A stretch of 7,104 nt of DNA from Deltaproteobacteria bacterium (GTDB taxonomy: Bacteria > Desulfobacterota > Desulfobaccia > Desulfobaccales > 0-14-0-80-60-11). Below the pieces are notes generated by a model. It searched no databases. It was not told the DNA's origin and saw nothing but the letters and a program-made list of their open reading frames with translations. Each line of letters starts with the position of its first letter. Within the stretch, counting starts at the first letter, position 1. The stretch is taken from assembly GCA_016874945.1 (NCBI GenBank), contig VGSO01000151.1, positions 1-7,104 of the forward strand, in the 5' to 3' direction. Positions 1 to 6,317 of this stretch are shown here, one piece after another. Both the position numbers and the translations under genes were made by a program.

Positions 1-20
1 CCACTCTCTTTGGCCAAAAA

Positions 21-55
21 CCGAAAACTGAAAACTAAAAACTCCAAACTCTCAC
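21..55. repeat. Heptad tandem array at the 3' end of the binding-protein gene
   Basis: Five 7-bp units read on the plus strand as CCGAAAA, CTGAAAA, CTAAAAA, CTCCAAA and CTCTCAC. The last unit contains TCA at 52-54, the complement of the TGA stop of the binding-protein gene, so the array begins inside the gene's end. The units match those at 3454-3488. Bases 1-20 hold nothing else recognisable, and no hairpin followed by a T-run is seen downstream of the stop. Confidence 0.8.
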
Positions 56-1176
56 TTGACCTTCACCCACTTGCCGTTTTGAACCTCCAGGATATAGAGG
101 GCGCTTTTGACGCAGTCGTTTTTCTGGTCAAAGGAGAGTTTGCCGGTGACTCCGTCGTAATCCTTCATTTCCTTGAGGAACTTTTTTATTCCCTCGCTGT
201 CGGGGCCGTATTTCTGCATGCCCGCCAGGACCATGCCGGTGGAGTCGTAGGTGAGGGCCGCGAACATGATGTTCACCGGGTCGTTGTGCTTCTTGGCCAG
301 TTCAAAGTAGCGCTTCTTGAATTCCTGGTTTTTCGGGGTGTTGTAGTCCACGTCATATTCGCTGGCAATGACGTGGCCTTCCGCGGCCTTGCCGGCCAAC
401 TGGATATAGACCTCATCCATGTCGCCATAGACCCCCAGGATCTTCTGGTTCATGCCCAACTGCCGGGCTTGGGCCGCGGCCGGCGCGGTCTCCTGGGTAT
501 AGCCGGGAATGAACAGGATGTCCGGGTTCAGGGACTTGATCGTGGTAAGCTGGGCCTTGAAGTCCCGGGCCCCCCGCATGAAGGACTCGTTGGCCACCAC
601 CTTGATGCCCAGTTTTTCAAAGTCCTTGCCGAACAGCTCGGAGCAGCCCTTGCCGTAGGGTTCGTTGGAAAACAGGATGCCTACGGATTTGGGCTTCCAG
701 GTCTTGGCCACGTAATCCGTCAGTTCCCGGGACTGCTGGTCGATGCGGGAACAGGCCCGGGAGACGAATTCGCCCATGCCGCTCACCTTGGGGGAAGTGG
801 CGGTGGGGGTGATGCACAGCTTTTTGGCGGCTTCCGCGGTGGGTCCCGCGGCCAGGACCCCGCCGGAGGTCATGGGCCCGATGAGGGCCACCACTTTATC
901 CACGTTGATAAGCTTCTGCACCGCGTTGACGCAGGTGGCGGGAGAGTCCTTTTCGTCTTCGAAGATCACCTCCACCTTGCGGCCGTTGATGCCCCCGGCC
1001 TTATTGACTTCCTCCACCGCCAGTTCCACCCCCCTTTTGGAGGGGATGCCGTGCTCCGCGCCCGCGGACAGGCGCAGCACCGAGCCCAGCTTGATGGGTT
1101 CCGCGGCCCAACCATAGACGGCGCTAAATAAAGTTAAGACCATGGCAAAGATTACGATTCTGCGAATAACGGTCAT
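52..1176 (-). CDS. livJ: Branched-chain amino-acid ABC transporter, periplasmic substrate-binding protein
   Basis: Exported type I periplasmic binding protein of the LivJ/Leu-Ile-Val family (Periplasmic_binding_6). It captures a hydrophobic amino acid or similar ligand and delivers it to LivH/LivM. The N-terminus is a signal peptide: basic VIRR, then a hydrophobic stretch to about residue 22, with probable cleavage near GWA-AEPI. The mature part starts with the typical IKLGSVLRLSAGAEHG, followed by KRGVELAVEEVNKAGGING, ALIGPMTSGG (first-lobe ligand loop) and the second-lobe segment MFAALTYDSTGMVLAGM. The length of 374 aa is normal. I chose the ATG at 1176 because a perfect AGGAGG (1183-1188) lies 6 nt upstream. 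The in-frame ATG at 1182 touches the AGGAGG directly and would add only Met-Lys. The gene is last in the cluster, 181 bp after the PaaK-like gene, across an AT-rich gap that may hold its own promoter. Family assignment is firm; the actual ligand cannot be read from the sequence. Confidence 0.93.
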   Translation of the reverse strand: MTVIRRIVIFAMVLTLFSAVYGWAAEPIKLGSVLRLSAGAEHGIPSKRGVELAVEEVNKAGGINGRKVEVIFEDEKDSPATCVNAVQKLINVDKVVALIGPMTSGGVLAAGPTAEAAKKLCITPTATSPKVSGMGEFVSRACSRIDQQSRELTDYVAKTWKPKSVGILFSNEPYGKGCSELFGKDFEKLGIKVVANESFMRGARDFKAQLTTIKSLNPDILFIPGYTQETAPAAAQARQLGMNQKILGVYGDMDEVYIQLAGKAAEGHVIASEYDVDYNTPKNQEFKKRYFELAKKHNDPVNIMFAALTYDSTGMVLAGMQKYGPDSEGIKKFLKEMKDYDGVTGKLSFDQKNDCVKSALYILEVQNGKWVKVK

Positions 1177-1182
1177 TTTCAT

Positions 1183-1188
1183 CCTCCT
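1183..1188 (-). promoter_or_regulatory. Shine-Dalgarno AGGAGG that decides the binding-protein start
   Basis: The minus strand reads AGGAGG-ATGAAA-ATG. Spacing is 0 nt to the first ATG (1182) and 6 nt to the second (1176). Normal spacing of 5-9 nt favours the second. This is the strongest ribosome-binding site in the window, fitting the high dose of binding protein such transporters need. Confidence 0.75.
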
Positions 1189-1357
1189 GATTAAAATATT
1201 TTGGTCAAAAGTTTGTCAAAAGAGAATTTAGGAAAGAGAATGTTTCATAATAAATACTTTTCATCAAAATGGAACCCTATTTTTTTTCCCCTCTCTTAAA
1301 TTCTGGGTTCGCTTTCGTGGTTATGCGCGGGGAAAGTATTCTTTCTTGATATGCGAA
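1189..1357 (-). promoter_or_regulatory. AT-rich intergenic gap, possible promoter for the binding-protein gene
   Basis: This is the only markedly AT-rich stretch in a GC-rich window, and it lacks the heptad arrays found at most other boundaries. On the minus strand a TTGACA (1214-1219) is followed after 17 nt by TTTTAA (1191-1196), but the predicted transcript start would fall in the ribosome-binding site, so this pair is doubtful. A TATTAT (1247-1252), one base off TATAAT, has only a poor -35 partner. The composition suggests a promoter or upstream enhancer, but no element is convincing on its own. Confidence 0.35.
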
Positions 1358-2620
1358 TTAGTCACTACTACATGGGATTTCCCATTCCTTCAAGGTTATC
1401 CGCGCATTGACCCCCAAATGATCTTGCAAATGCCGGCGGGCCTGGCGGCAGAGGCACTCCAGGGCCTTGATTTCATCGGAGAAAAATGCCTCTTCCACGG
1501 CAAGTTCAATGTCCAGAAGCTCCAGACCCTCTTCCGTGGTCACCCGCCAGGTGTAGCGGGGCGGGTGACTTTGGAGGGCTTCGGTGAGCAGCAAGCCCAC
1601 CTGGTCGGGGTGGACCTTGATGCCGCCCACGGAAAAAATGGCGTCCACCCGGCCCTGGATGCCCGACAGGCGGGTCAGCGTCCGGCCGCAGGAACACGGC
1701 TCGGTCATCACGGAAGTAAGGTCGCCGCTACGGAAGCGCACCAGGGGAAAGGCCACGGTGCTCAAGGTGGTGATGACCAACTCGCCCGGGGCCCCCGGGG
1801 GCAGGGGGGCGCCCGATTCCGGGTCGATGATTTCCGGGTAAAAATGGTCTTCGGAAAAGTGCAGCCCCCCGTCGGCCCCGCAGGTGAAGGCCAGCCCCGG
1901 GCCCATGACCTCGGTGATGCCGTAGGCCCGGGCAATTTTAACCTGGAAGCCCGCTTCAATTTCCTGGCGGGCCTCCGAAGTCAAGGGCGCGGCCACCAGC
2001 AGGGCCTGTTTCACGCTAAGCTCCCCGGGGGAGAGTTCCATGCGGGCCATGACCGTGAGGAGATGCCGGGCCAGGGGCGGGGTGGTGACCAGGACCGAGG
2101 TCTTGTAGTCCCGCATCACCATGAGCTCCTTGGCGAAATTGAGAGTGGCCGCGGGGATGACGGAGGCCCCCAGGTTTTCGGCCCCGGCCTGGAGGTCCCG
2201 GCGCCAGTTGGCTAACCCCGGCGGCAGGACGAGCTGGACGATGTCGTCCCGGGTCACCCCGGAGGCGGTGTAAAGGCGGGCCAGGAGTTCCAGCCAAAGT
2301 TTCACGTCCTGGGAGGCGTAGCCCACCACCAGGGGCTTTTCCGTGGTGCCGGGGGAGGAGAGAATCCGCACGATGTCCCGGAGGGGGACGGCAAAGAGGC
2401 CGTAGGGGTAATTTTCCGAGAGATCCTCCCGGGTGGTGAAGGGGAGCCGGGCCAGGTCCTTCAGGTCCCGGATGGCGTCCAGGGGGAGGCCCAGGCGGTC
2501 AAACTGGCCGCGGTAGAACTTCACCTGTCGGTAGGCCCGGGTGAGGGTGCTCTGGAGGCGCTCCAATTGGAGCAGCTCCAACTCTTCCCGGGGCATGGCC
2601 TCGAATTCGGGATGGCGCAT
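1358..2620 (-). CDS. PaaK-like adenylate-forming enzyme (phenylacetate-CoA ligase family) with degenerate core motifs
   Basis: The 420-aa cytoplasmic protein follows PaaK along most of its length: an N-terminal LQLERLQSTLTRAY segment, TTREDLSENYPYGLFAVP (62-79), the signature YGITEVMGPG (233-242), EDHFYPEI (257-264) and FRSGDLT (296-302). PaaK enzymes activate phenylacetate or other aryl acids with ATP and CoA. Several catalytic sites differ. The phosphate loop, usually SSGTTGKP, is SSPGTTEKP (88-96), with Pro and Glu replacing Ser and Gly. The GRxDD hinge is GRVDA (323-327). The glycine-rich YGLFTGG-like loop is replaced by PPGLANWRR (133-141). The protein stops at EIPCSSD, where PaaK continues with RSEGK and its catalytic lysine. 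A CSCG pair (309-312) resembles the Cys motif of some anaerobe homologues. The ATG has a good GGGAGGT 7 nt upstream. Either a paralogue with changed chemistry or an enzyme losing function; the reading frame itself is intact. Liv-PaaK neighbourhoods are common, so a role in aromatic or branched acid metabolism is possible. Confidence 0.85.
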   Translation of the reverse strand: MRHPEFEAMPREELELLQLERLQSTLTRAYRQVKFYRGQFDRLGLPLDAIRDLKDLARLPFTTREDLSENYPYGLFAVPLRDIVRILSSPGTTEKPLVVGYASQDVKLWLELLARLYTASGVTRDDIVQLVLPPGLANWRRDLQAGAENLGASVIPAATLNFAKELMVMRDYKTSVLVTTPPLARHLLTVMARMELSPGELSVKQALLVAAPLTSEARQEIEAGFQVKIARAYGITEVMGPGLAFTCGADGGLHFSEDHFYPEIIDPESGAPLPPGAPGELVITTLSTVAFPLVRFRSGDLTSVMTEPCSCGRTLTRLSGIQGRVDAIFSVGGIKVHPDQVGLLLTEALQSHPPRYTWRVTTEEGLELLDIELAVEEAFFSDEIKALECLCRQARRHLQDHLGVNARITLKEWEIPCSSD

Positions 2621-2642
2621 GGCTCTTACCTCCCTTTATTTC

Positions 2643-2665
2643 ACGCAAAGACGCAAAGACACAAG
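2643..2665. repeat. Short octad repeat ACGCAAAG
   Basis: ACGCAAAG occurs twice in direct tandem (2643-2650, 2651-2658) and is followed by the degenerate ACACAAG. It lies between the PaaK-like start and the CAGAAAA heptads, just upstream of the PaaK-like ribosome-binding site on the minus strand. From memory, similar ACGCAAAG runs occur between genes in many environmental bacteria; I cannot confirm that here. Confidence 0.6.
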
Positions 2666-2675
2666 AACAAAAAAA

Positions 2676-2703
2676 CAGAAAACAGAAAACAGAAAACAGT
2701 CTT
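2676..2703. repeat. Heptad array CAGAAAA between livF and the PaaK-like gene
   Basis: Three identical CAGAAAA units (2676-2682, 2683-2689, 2690-2696) are followed by CAGTCTT (2697-2703). The final T and the next two bases form TTA, the complement of the livF TAA stop (2703-2705). The closing unit CAGTCTT parallels CGGTCTT at the livG end. Confidence 0.8.
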
Positions 2704-3440
2704 TATCGGCCTTCGGTAAATTCCTTATAATCCTTGCCCAGATAAGCCCGGGTCACCTGGCGGTCCTGGAGCAGGTCCTGGGCGGCGCCGCTCAAAATAA
2801 TCCGGCCCGTTTCCAGGACGTAGGCCCGGTCGGCGATTTTCAGGGCGGCCCGGGCGTTTTGCTCCACCAGCAATACGGTGAGGCCCTCGTCCCGGAGGCG
2901 GGCCAGGGTGGAGAGAATATCTTCCACCACGATGGGGGCCAGACCCAGGGAGGGCTCGTCCAGGAGGAGCAGCCGGGGGCGGGCCATCAAGGCCCGGGCG
3001 ATGGCCAGCATCTGTTGCTCGCCGCCGCTCAAGGTGCCGGCTTTTTGGCTCAATCTCTCTTTCAGCCGGGGAAACAGGCCGTAGGCGTGCTCCAGGTCCT
3101 GGGCGATTTCTTTTTTATGGCCCCGGCGGAAGCGGAGATAGGCTCCCAGTTCCAGGTTTTCGGCCACGGTCATGGGCGCAAAGAGCTGGCGGCCTTCGGG
3201 CACCTGGGAGATACCGAGAGCGACAATATCTTCCGGGGCCAGGCCGGCGACGTTTTTCCCCTGAAACTTAACCTCTCCCTGGGTGCGCACCAGCCCGCAG
3301 ATGGCGTTGAGCAAAGTGGACTTCCCCGCCCCATTAGCTCCGATTAAAGCCACGACCTCGCCTTCGCGGACATGGCAGGTCACCCCGCTCAGGGCTAAAA
3401 CCGAGCCATAAAAGGCATGGAGGTTGCGGATTTTGAGCAT
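2703..3440 (-). CDS. livF: Branched-chain amino-acid ABC transporter ATP-binding protein LivF
   Basis: One of the two cytoplasmic ATPases that power the LivHM permease. The 245-aa length is typical. In order: LKIRNLHAFYGS with the aromatic A-loop, Walker A GANGAGKST (34-42), Q-loop at about Gln79 in GISQVPEGRQLFAPMTV (the EGR-LF-MTV stretch is characteristic of LivF), ABC signature LSGGEQQ (137-143), Walker B RLLLLDEP (156-163), D-loop SLGLAP, and the LivF-type switch VEQNA (192-196), in which Asn replaces the usual His. The C-terminus RAYLGKDY is also typical. The protein pairs with LivG (47 bp upstream) as a heterodimer. Only a weak purine stretch (AAGAGAA) precedes the ATG. All motifs needed for ATP hydrolysis are present, apart from the family-normal switch residue. 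Confidence 0.97.
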   Translation of the reverse strand: MLKIRNLHAFYGSVLALSGVTCHVREGEVVALIGANGAGKSTLLNAICGLVRTQGEVKFQGKNVAGLAPEDIVALGISQVPEGRQLFAPMTVAENLELGAYLRFRRGHKKEIAQDLEHAYGLFPRLKERLSQKAGTLSGGEQQMLAIARALMARPRLLLLDEPSLGLAPIVVEDILSTLARLRDEGLTVLLVEQNARAALKIADRAYVLETGRIILSGAAQDLLQDRQVTRAYLGKDYKEFTEGR

Positions 3441-3453
3441 TTAATTCTCTTAC

Positions 3454-3488
3454 CCGAAAACCGAAAACTGAAAACCGAAAACGGTCTT
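3454..3488. repeat. Heptad array CCGAAAA between livG and livF
   Basis: The units are CCGAAAA, CCGAAAA, CTGAAAA and CCGAAAA, then CGGTCTT (3482-3488). The next two bases complete TTA, the complement of the livG TAA stop at 3488-3490. The array takes up most of the 47-bp spacer and leaves 13 bp before the livF start, including its weak ribosome-binding site. Confidence 0.8.
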
Positions 3489-4252
3489 TAAGCCTGCCAA
3501 TCCGTCCCTAAATACGCCGCGATTACTTCCGGATGCTTCTGAATGGCCCGGGGGGGGCCGTCGGCGATTAACCTTCCGTAATTGAGCACCGCGATCTCCT
3601 CCGCCACGTCCATGGTGAGGCTCATGTCGTGTTCCACCAACAAAATGGTGATGCCCTGGTCCCGGAGGGCCAGGATCATGTCCCGGAGGCGCTCCGTTTC
3701 CACCGCATCCAGTCCGGAAGCCGGTTCGTCCAATAATAGAATAGTGGGCTGGGCCGCCAGGGCCCGGGCAATTTCCAATAACCGTTTCAGGCCCAGGGGC
3801 AGGACCGCGGCGAAGTGGTGGGCGCGGTTGGTTAGCCCCACGAATTCCAGGGCCTCCCAGGCCCAGCGGCGGATATCTTTCTCCTCCGGAAAGGTCCAGG
3901 GCAGGCGCAGCGCCCCGGCCAGCAGCCCCGCCCGGCCCCGGCGATGGCAGCCCACCATGACGTTTTCCAGCACCGTCATGTGGTCGAAGAGCTGCACCAA
4001 CTGAAAGGTGCGGCCGATGCCCCGGGCCGCCAAAACATGGGCCGGCTGGCCCTGTATTTCTTCCCCCTTAAAAAAAATCCGGCCTTCCTGGGGCTGGAGA
4101 AATCCGCTCACCAAATTGAAGAGCGTGGTCTTGCCCGCGCCGTTGGGGCCGATGACGGCCTTGATAGCGCCTGACGGCACGCTCAGGCTCACATCATCCA
4201 GCGCCTGGACGCCGCCAAAGGAGAGGCTGATTCCTTGCAAGTCCAAAAGCAT
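3488..4252 (-). CDS. livG: Branched-chain amino-acid ABC transporter ATP-binding protein LivG
   Basis: Second ATPase of the importer, partner of LivF. Counting from the ATG at 4252 the protein is 254 aa. It starts MLLDLQGISLSFGG and shows Walker A GPNGAGKTT (35-43), Q-loop IGRTFQLVQLFDHMTVLENV (about 79-98), the LivG-type signature LPLGLKRLLEIARAL (151-165) in place of LSGGQ, Walker B TILLLDEPASGLD (170-182) and the H-loop histidine in LVEHDMSLTMDV (about 205-216). The C-terminus AIQKHPEVIAAYLG is standard for LivG. An upstream in-frame TTG at 4267 would add MREQV, but neither start has a recognisable Shine-Dalgarno. I prefer the ATG because it gives the family's usual N-terminus. The 5' side lies just downstream of the long inverted heptad hairpin (4283-4358), which could influence its translation. 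Function is firm; the exact start is less sure. Confidence 0.96.
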   Translation of the reverse strand: MLLDLQGISLSFGGVQALDDVSLSVPSGAIKAVIGPNGAGKTTLFNLVSGFLQPQEGRIFFKGEEIQGQPAHVLAARGIGRTFQLVQLFDHMTVLENVMVGCHRRGRAGLLAGALRLPWTFPEEKDIRRWAWEALEFVGLTNRAHHFAAVLPLGLKRLLEIARALAAQPTILLLDEPASGLDAVETERLRDMILALRDQGITILLVEHDMSLTMDVAEEIAVLNYGRLIADGPPRAIQKHPEVIAAYLGTDWQA

Positions 4253-4282
4253 AACTTGTTCACGCAACGCTGCTGGGATAAT

Positions 4283-4358
4283 CAGGTTTCAGGTGTCAGG
4301 TTTTAGGAAAAGGGATGTTATTCCCTAAAACCTGAAACCTGCTACCTGACACCTTCTC
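4283..4358. repeat. Inverted heptad array (long hairpin) across the livM-livG junction
   Basis: The left arm has units CAGGTTT, CAGGTGT, CAGGTTT and TAGGAAA (4283-4310). The right arm has the complementary sense: CCTAAAA, CCTGAAA, CCTGCTA, CCTGACA and CCTTCTC (4324-4358). Bases 4290-4307 pair with 4324-4341 at 17 of 18 positions around a 16-nt loop. The right arm runs into livM: the stop TAG (4342-4344) lies in CCTGCTA, and the last residues Gly-Val-Arg are encoded by repeat sequence. No T-run follows on the minus strand, so it is not a canonical intrinsic terminator. It could stabilise or process the mRNA (inference). Confidence 0.8.
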
Positions 4359-5322
4359 TCTTGTATTTCCGCAACTCCCGCAAATCCAAGATCCCCCGCA
4401 CCAGTCCCCGGGGCAGGAAGATCATCACCACCATGAGGATGGCGCCGAAGACGATGGTTTCATAGTCATGGAACACCGCCAGCAACTCCGGGAGCACCGT
4501 GAGCACCGCGGCCCCCAGGAGCGAGCCCCAGATGGAGGCCATGCCCCCCAGGACCACCATGGTCACCAGCTTGATGGAGAACATGAACCCGAAGGACGCG
4601 GGCGCGACGAAATTCAAGGTGTGGGCATAGAGGCTTCCGGCTAATGAAGCGTACAGGGCGCTCCAGATAAAGACCTGGAGTTTCAGCCGGGCCGTGTCCA
4701 CCCCCAGGGACCGGGCCGCGGCCTCGCTGTCGTGCAGCGCCCTCAGCGCCCGGCCGGTGCGGGAGTCCACCAGGTTGGCGCTGATGAGCAAAATGGCCCA
4801 AACGGTAAGCCAGATAAGGAAATAAAGGCGCCAGGGGGTGTCCAGCTTAAGGCCGCCCAGGGATAGGGACGGGATCCCCGACAGGCCTGACGGGCCGCCG
4901 GTCCAGGGCAGAGCTTCGTTGAGAACGATATACACGATAATGCCGAAGCCCAGGGTGGCCATGGCCAGGTAATAGCCGTGGAGCTTCAACGCCGGGACGC
5001 CGATGAGAAAGGCGGCAATCCCGCAGACGATCAGCCCCGCGATCAGGGCCAGCCAGGGGTTGACGCCGTAGGAGGCGGTGAGAATGCCGGAGGTGTAGGC
5101 GCCCAGGCCGAAAAAGGCCGCGTGCCCCAGGGAGATCTGGCCGCCGTAGCCCATGAGCAGGTTCAGCCCCACCACCAGGATGGCGTGGATGCCGATAAAA
5201 TTGAGGAGGCTCAGGTAATAGTTATTCTCCAGGACCACAGCCACCAGGGCCGCCATGGCGGCAAACAAGGTCCAGCGGTTGAACAGCCTCCGGATGAAAC
5301 CTTCTCCCAAAGCATCTCCCAT
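4342..5322 (-). CDS. livM: Branched-chain amino-acid ABC transporter permease LivM
   Basis: Inner-membrane permease subunit that forms the translocation path with LivH. The 326 aa contain about 8-10 hydrophobic segments and the family hallmarks GLNLLMGYGGQISLGHAAFF (52-71), GYYLAMATLGF (116-126), TGGPSGLSGIP (141-151), the cytoplasmic EAA-type coupling loop TGRALRALHDSEAAARSLGV (189-208), which docks on the ATPases, and MVVLGGMASIWGSLLGA (255-271). The C-terminus is basic (RELRKYKREGVR), and its last three codons plus stop come from a heptad repeat. The ATG at 5322 has no Shine-Dalgarno; instead a perfect 8-bp hairpin ends 3 bases upstream. The frame stays open upstream to about 5389 without a usual start codon, so the ATG is the best choice. 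Poor initiation signals may mean translational coupling or a leaderless-like mode (inference). Confidence 0.96.
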   Translation of the reverse strand: MGDALGEGFIRRLFNRWTLFAAMAALVAVVLENNYYLSLLNFIGIHAILVVGLNLLMGYGGQISLGHAAFFGLGAYTSGILTASYGVNPWLALIAGLIVCGIAAFLIGVPALKLHGYYLAMATLGFGIIVYIVLNEALPWTGGPSGLSGIPSLSLGGLKLDTPWRLYFLIWLTVWAILLISANLVDSRTGRALRALHDSEAAARSLGVDTARLKLQVFIWSALYASLAGSLYAHTLNFVAPASFGFMFSIKLVTMVVLGGMASIWGSLLGAAVLTVLPELLAVFHDYETIVFGAILMVVMIFLPRGLVRGILDLRELRKYKREGVR

Positions 5323-5325
5323 GGC

Positions 5326-5345
5326 GCCGAAGCAGGGGCTTCGGC
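5326..5345. repeat. Perfect hairpin directly upstream of the livM start
   Basis: GCCGAAGC (5326-5333), loop AGGG, then GCTTCGGC (5338-5345): an 8-bp GC-rich stem with a 4-nt loop. In the livM message it would occupy the position of a ribosome-binding site, 3 nt before the ATG. It shares the core AAGC-AGGR-GCTT with the palindrome at 5355-5380. Confidence 0.75.
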
Positions 5346-5354
5346 AAATAATGG

Positions 5355-5380
5355 CGTTCCCAAGCAGGAGCTTGGGAACG
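5355..5380. repeat. Palindromic repeat CGTTCCCAAGC / GCTTGGGAACG
   Basis: Perfect 11-bp arms (5355-5365 and 5370-5380) surround the loop AGGA. From memory, GTTCCCAAGC...GCTTGGGAAC palindromes are a common dispersed intergenic element in many environmental bacteria, REP-like in form. Copy number in this genome cannot be checked here. No T-run follows on the minus strand, so I do not call a terminator. Confidence 0.75.
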
Positions 5381-5387
5381 AGAAAAA

Positions 5388-5450
5388 CCTAAAACCCAGA
5401 ACCTAAAACCTGACCCCTGACCCCTGACCCCTGAAACCTGCTCCCTACTT
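5388..5450. repeat. Nine-unit heptad array between livH and livM
   Basis: Units are in exact 7-bp register: CCTAAAA, CCCAGAA, CCTAAAA, then CCTGACC three times, CCTGAAA, CCTGCTC and CCTACTT. The last unit (5444-5450) contains CTA, the complement of the livH TAG stop (5445-5447). The unit type matches the right arm at 4324-4358. It is the longest uninterrupted heptad run in the window. Confidence 0.85.
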
Positions 5451-6314
5451 CCCCCCGCCCATCAGACCCTGGGGGCGCAGGAACAAGACCAGGAGCAGCA
5501 GCAAAAAGGCCACCGCGTCCCGGTAGCCGGAGGAAATGAACCCTGTGGCCAGGGATTCGGCCACTCCCAGGACCAGGCCCCCCAGGACACCGCCCAGGAG
5601 ACTCCCCAGGCCGCCGATGATGGCCGCGGAAAAGCCTTTGAGGCCCAGCATCAGGCCCATGTCATAAACGCCCAGGGTCAAGGGGGCGATGAGGATGCCG
5701 GCCCCGGCCCCCAGGGCCGCGGCCAGGCCGAAGGAAAGCTGGACCATGCGCCCGGCGGAGATGCCCATAAGGCGGGCGGCCCGGTTATTGTAGGCGCAGG
5801 CCCGCATGGCTTTCCCCGCCAGGGTGAGGCGGAAAAAGGCCTCCAGGGCCAGCACCAGAGCCGCGGTGAGGCCCATGACCCAGAGGTTCTGAGGAAGCAC
5901 CGTGGCCGTGCCCAGATAGATGGGCACATTCCCGGTGAAAGGCGGCAAGGGGTAAGCGTCTTTGCCCCACAGCATCATGGCCGCCCCTTTGATAAAGACC
6001 GCGCCGCCCACGGTGATGATGATGAGGGTGATGGGGCTGGGGTCTTTAACGGGGCGCAGGGCCAGGCGTTCAAAGACCACCCCCACCACCGTCACCACCC
6101 CCATGCCCGCGGCAAAGGCCAGGGGCAGCGAGGGGTGCAGATGGTAAAAGCTGATGGCCGCCATGGCCCCCAGCATCACCATCTCCCCCTGGGCGAAGTT
6201 GATGATGGTGGTGGCGTTGTAAATGATGCCGAAACCCAGGGCGATGAGGGCGTAAATGGCGCCGTTGGTCAGGCCGGAGATAAGGTATTGGAGGAGCGGG
6301 GCGAAGATGTCCAT
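5445..6314 (-). CDS. livH: Branched-chain amino-acid ABC transporter permease LivH
   Basis: Second inner-membrane permease of the importer. The 289 aa match the usual LivH length and are hydrophobic throughout. Hallmarks: the start LLQYLISGLTNGAIYALIAL (7-26), GFGIIYNATTIINFAQGEMV (27-46), FERLALRPVKD (81-91), the EAA-type coupling loop GKAMRACAYNNRAARLMGI (167-185), GLKGFSAAIIGGLGSLLGG (224-242) and the end LFLRPQGLMG. This is the first permease in transcription order, 122 bp ahead of livM. No Shine-Dalgarno is visible: only CTC separates the ATG (6314) from the 8-bp repeat array at 6318 upward, so the array occupies the usual ribosome-binding position. The N-terminus matches the family, which supports the chosen start. 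The stop codon lies inside a heptad repeat. Confidence 0.97.
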   Translation of the reverse strand: MDIFAPLLQYLISGLTNGAIYALIALGFGIIYNATTIINFAQGEMVMLGAMAAISFYHLHPSLPLAFAAGMGVVTVVGVVFERLALRPVKDPSPITLIIITVGGAVFIKGAAMMLWGKDAYPLPPFTGNVPIYLGTATVLPQNLWVMGLTAALVLALEAFFRLTLAGKAMRACAYNNRAARLMGISAGRMVQLSFGLAAALGAGAGILIAPLTLGVYDMGLMLGLKGFSAAIIGGLGSLLGGVLGGLVLGVAESLATGFISSGYRDAVAFLLLLLVLFLRPQGLMGGGK

Positions 6315-6317
6315 AGA

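Noticed and set aside
10..1131. Long plus-strand open frame of 373 codons opposite the binding-protein gene
   Set aside because: It is antisense to a clear LivJ family gene. Its protein is rich in Gly/His/Leu with no family motifs, as expected from the mirror frame of a GC-rich gene. Its start region lies in the heptad repeat.
1191..1219. TTGACA-17-TTTTAA as a firm sigma-70 promoter
   Set aside because: The -10 is poor and the transcript would start at the ribosome-binding site, so it is mentioned only as a weak candidate.
1346..2215. Plus-strand open frame of 289 codons opposite the PaaK-like gene
   Set aside because: Low-complexity Gly/Gln/His composition and no recognisable domain. The minus strand encodes conserved PaaK motifs with a proper ribosome-binding site.
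2541..3347. Plus-strand open frame of 268 codons opposite livF
   Set aside because: It crosses the repeat-filled spacer and mirrors LivF, whose ATPase motifs are unambiguous. It has no motifs of its own.
5326..5380. Hairpins downstream of livH as an intrinsic terminator
   Set aside because: On the minus strand neither stem is followed by a run of T, and livM, clearly part of the same transporter, lies just downstream.
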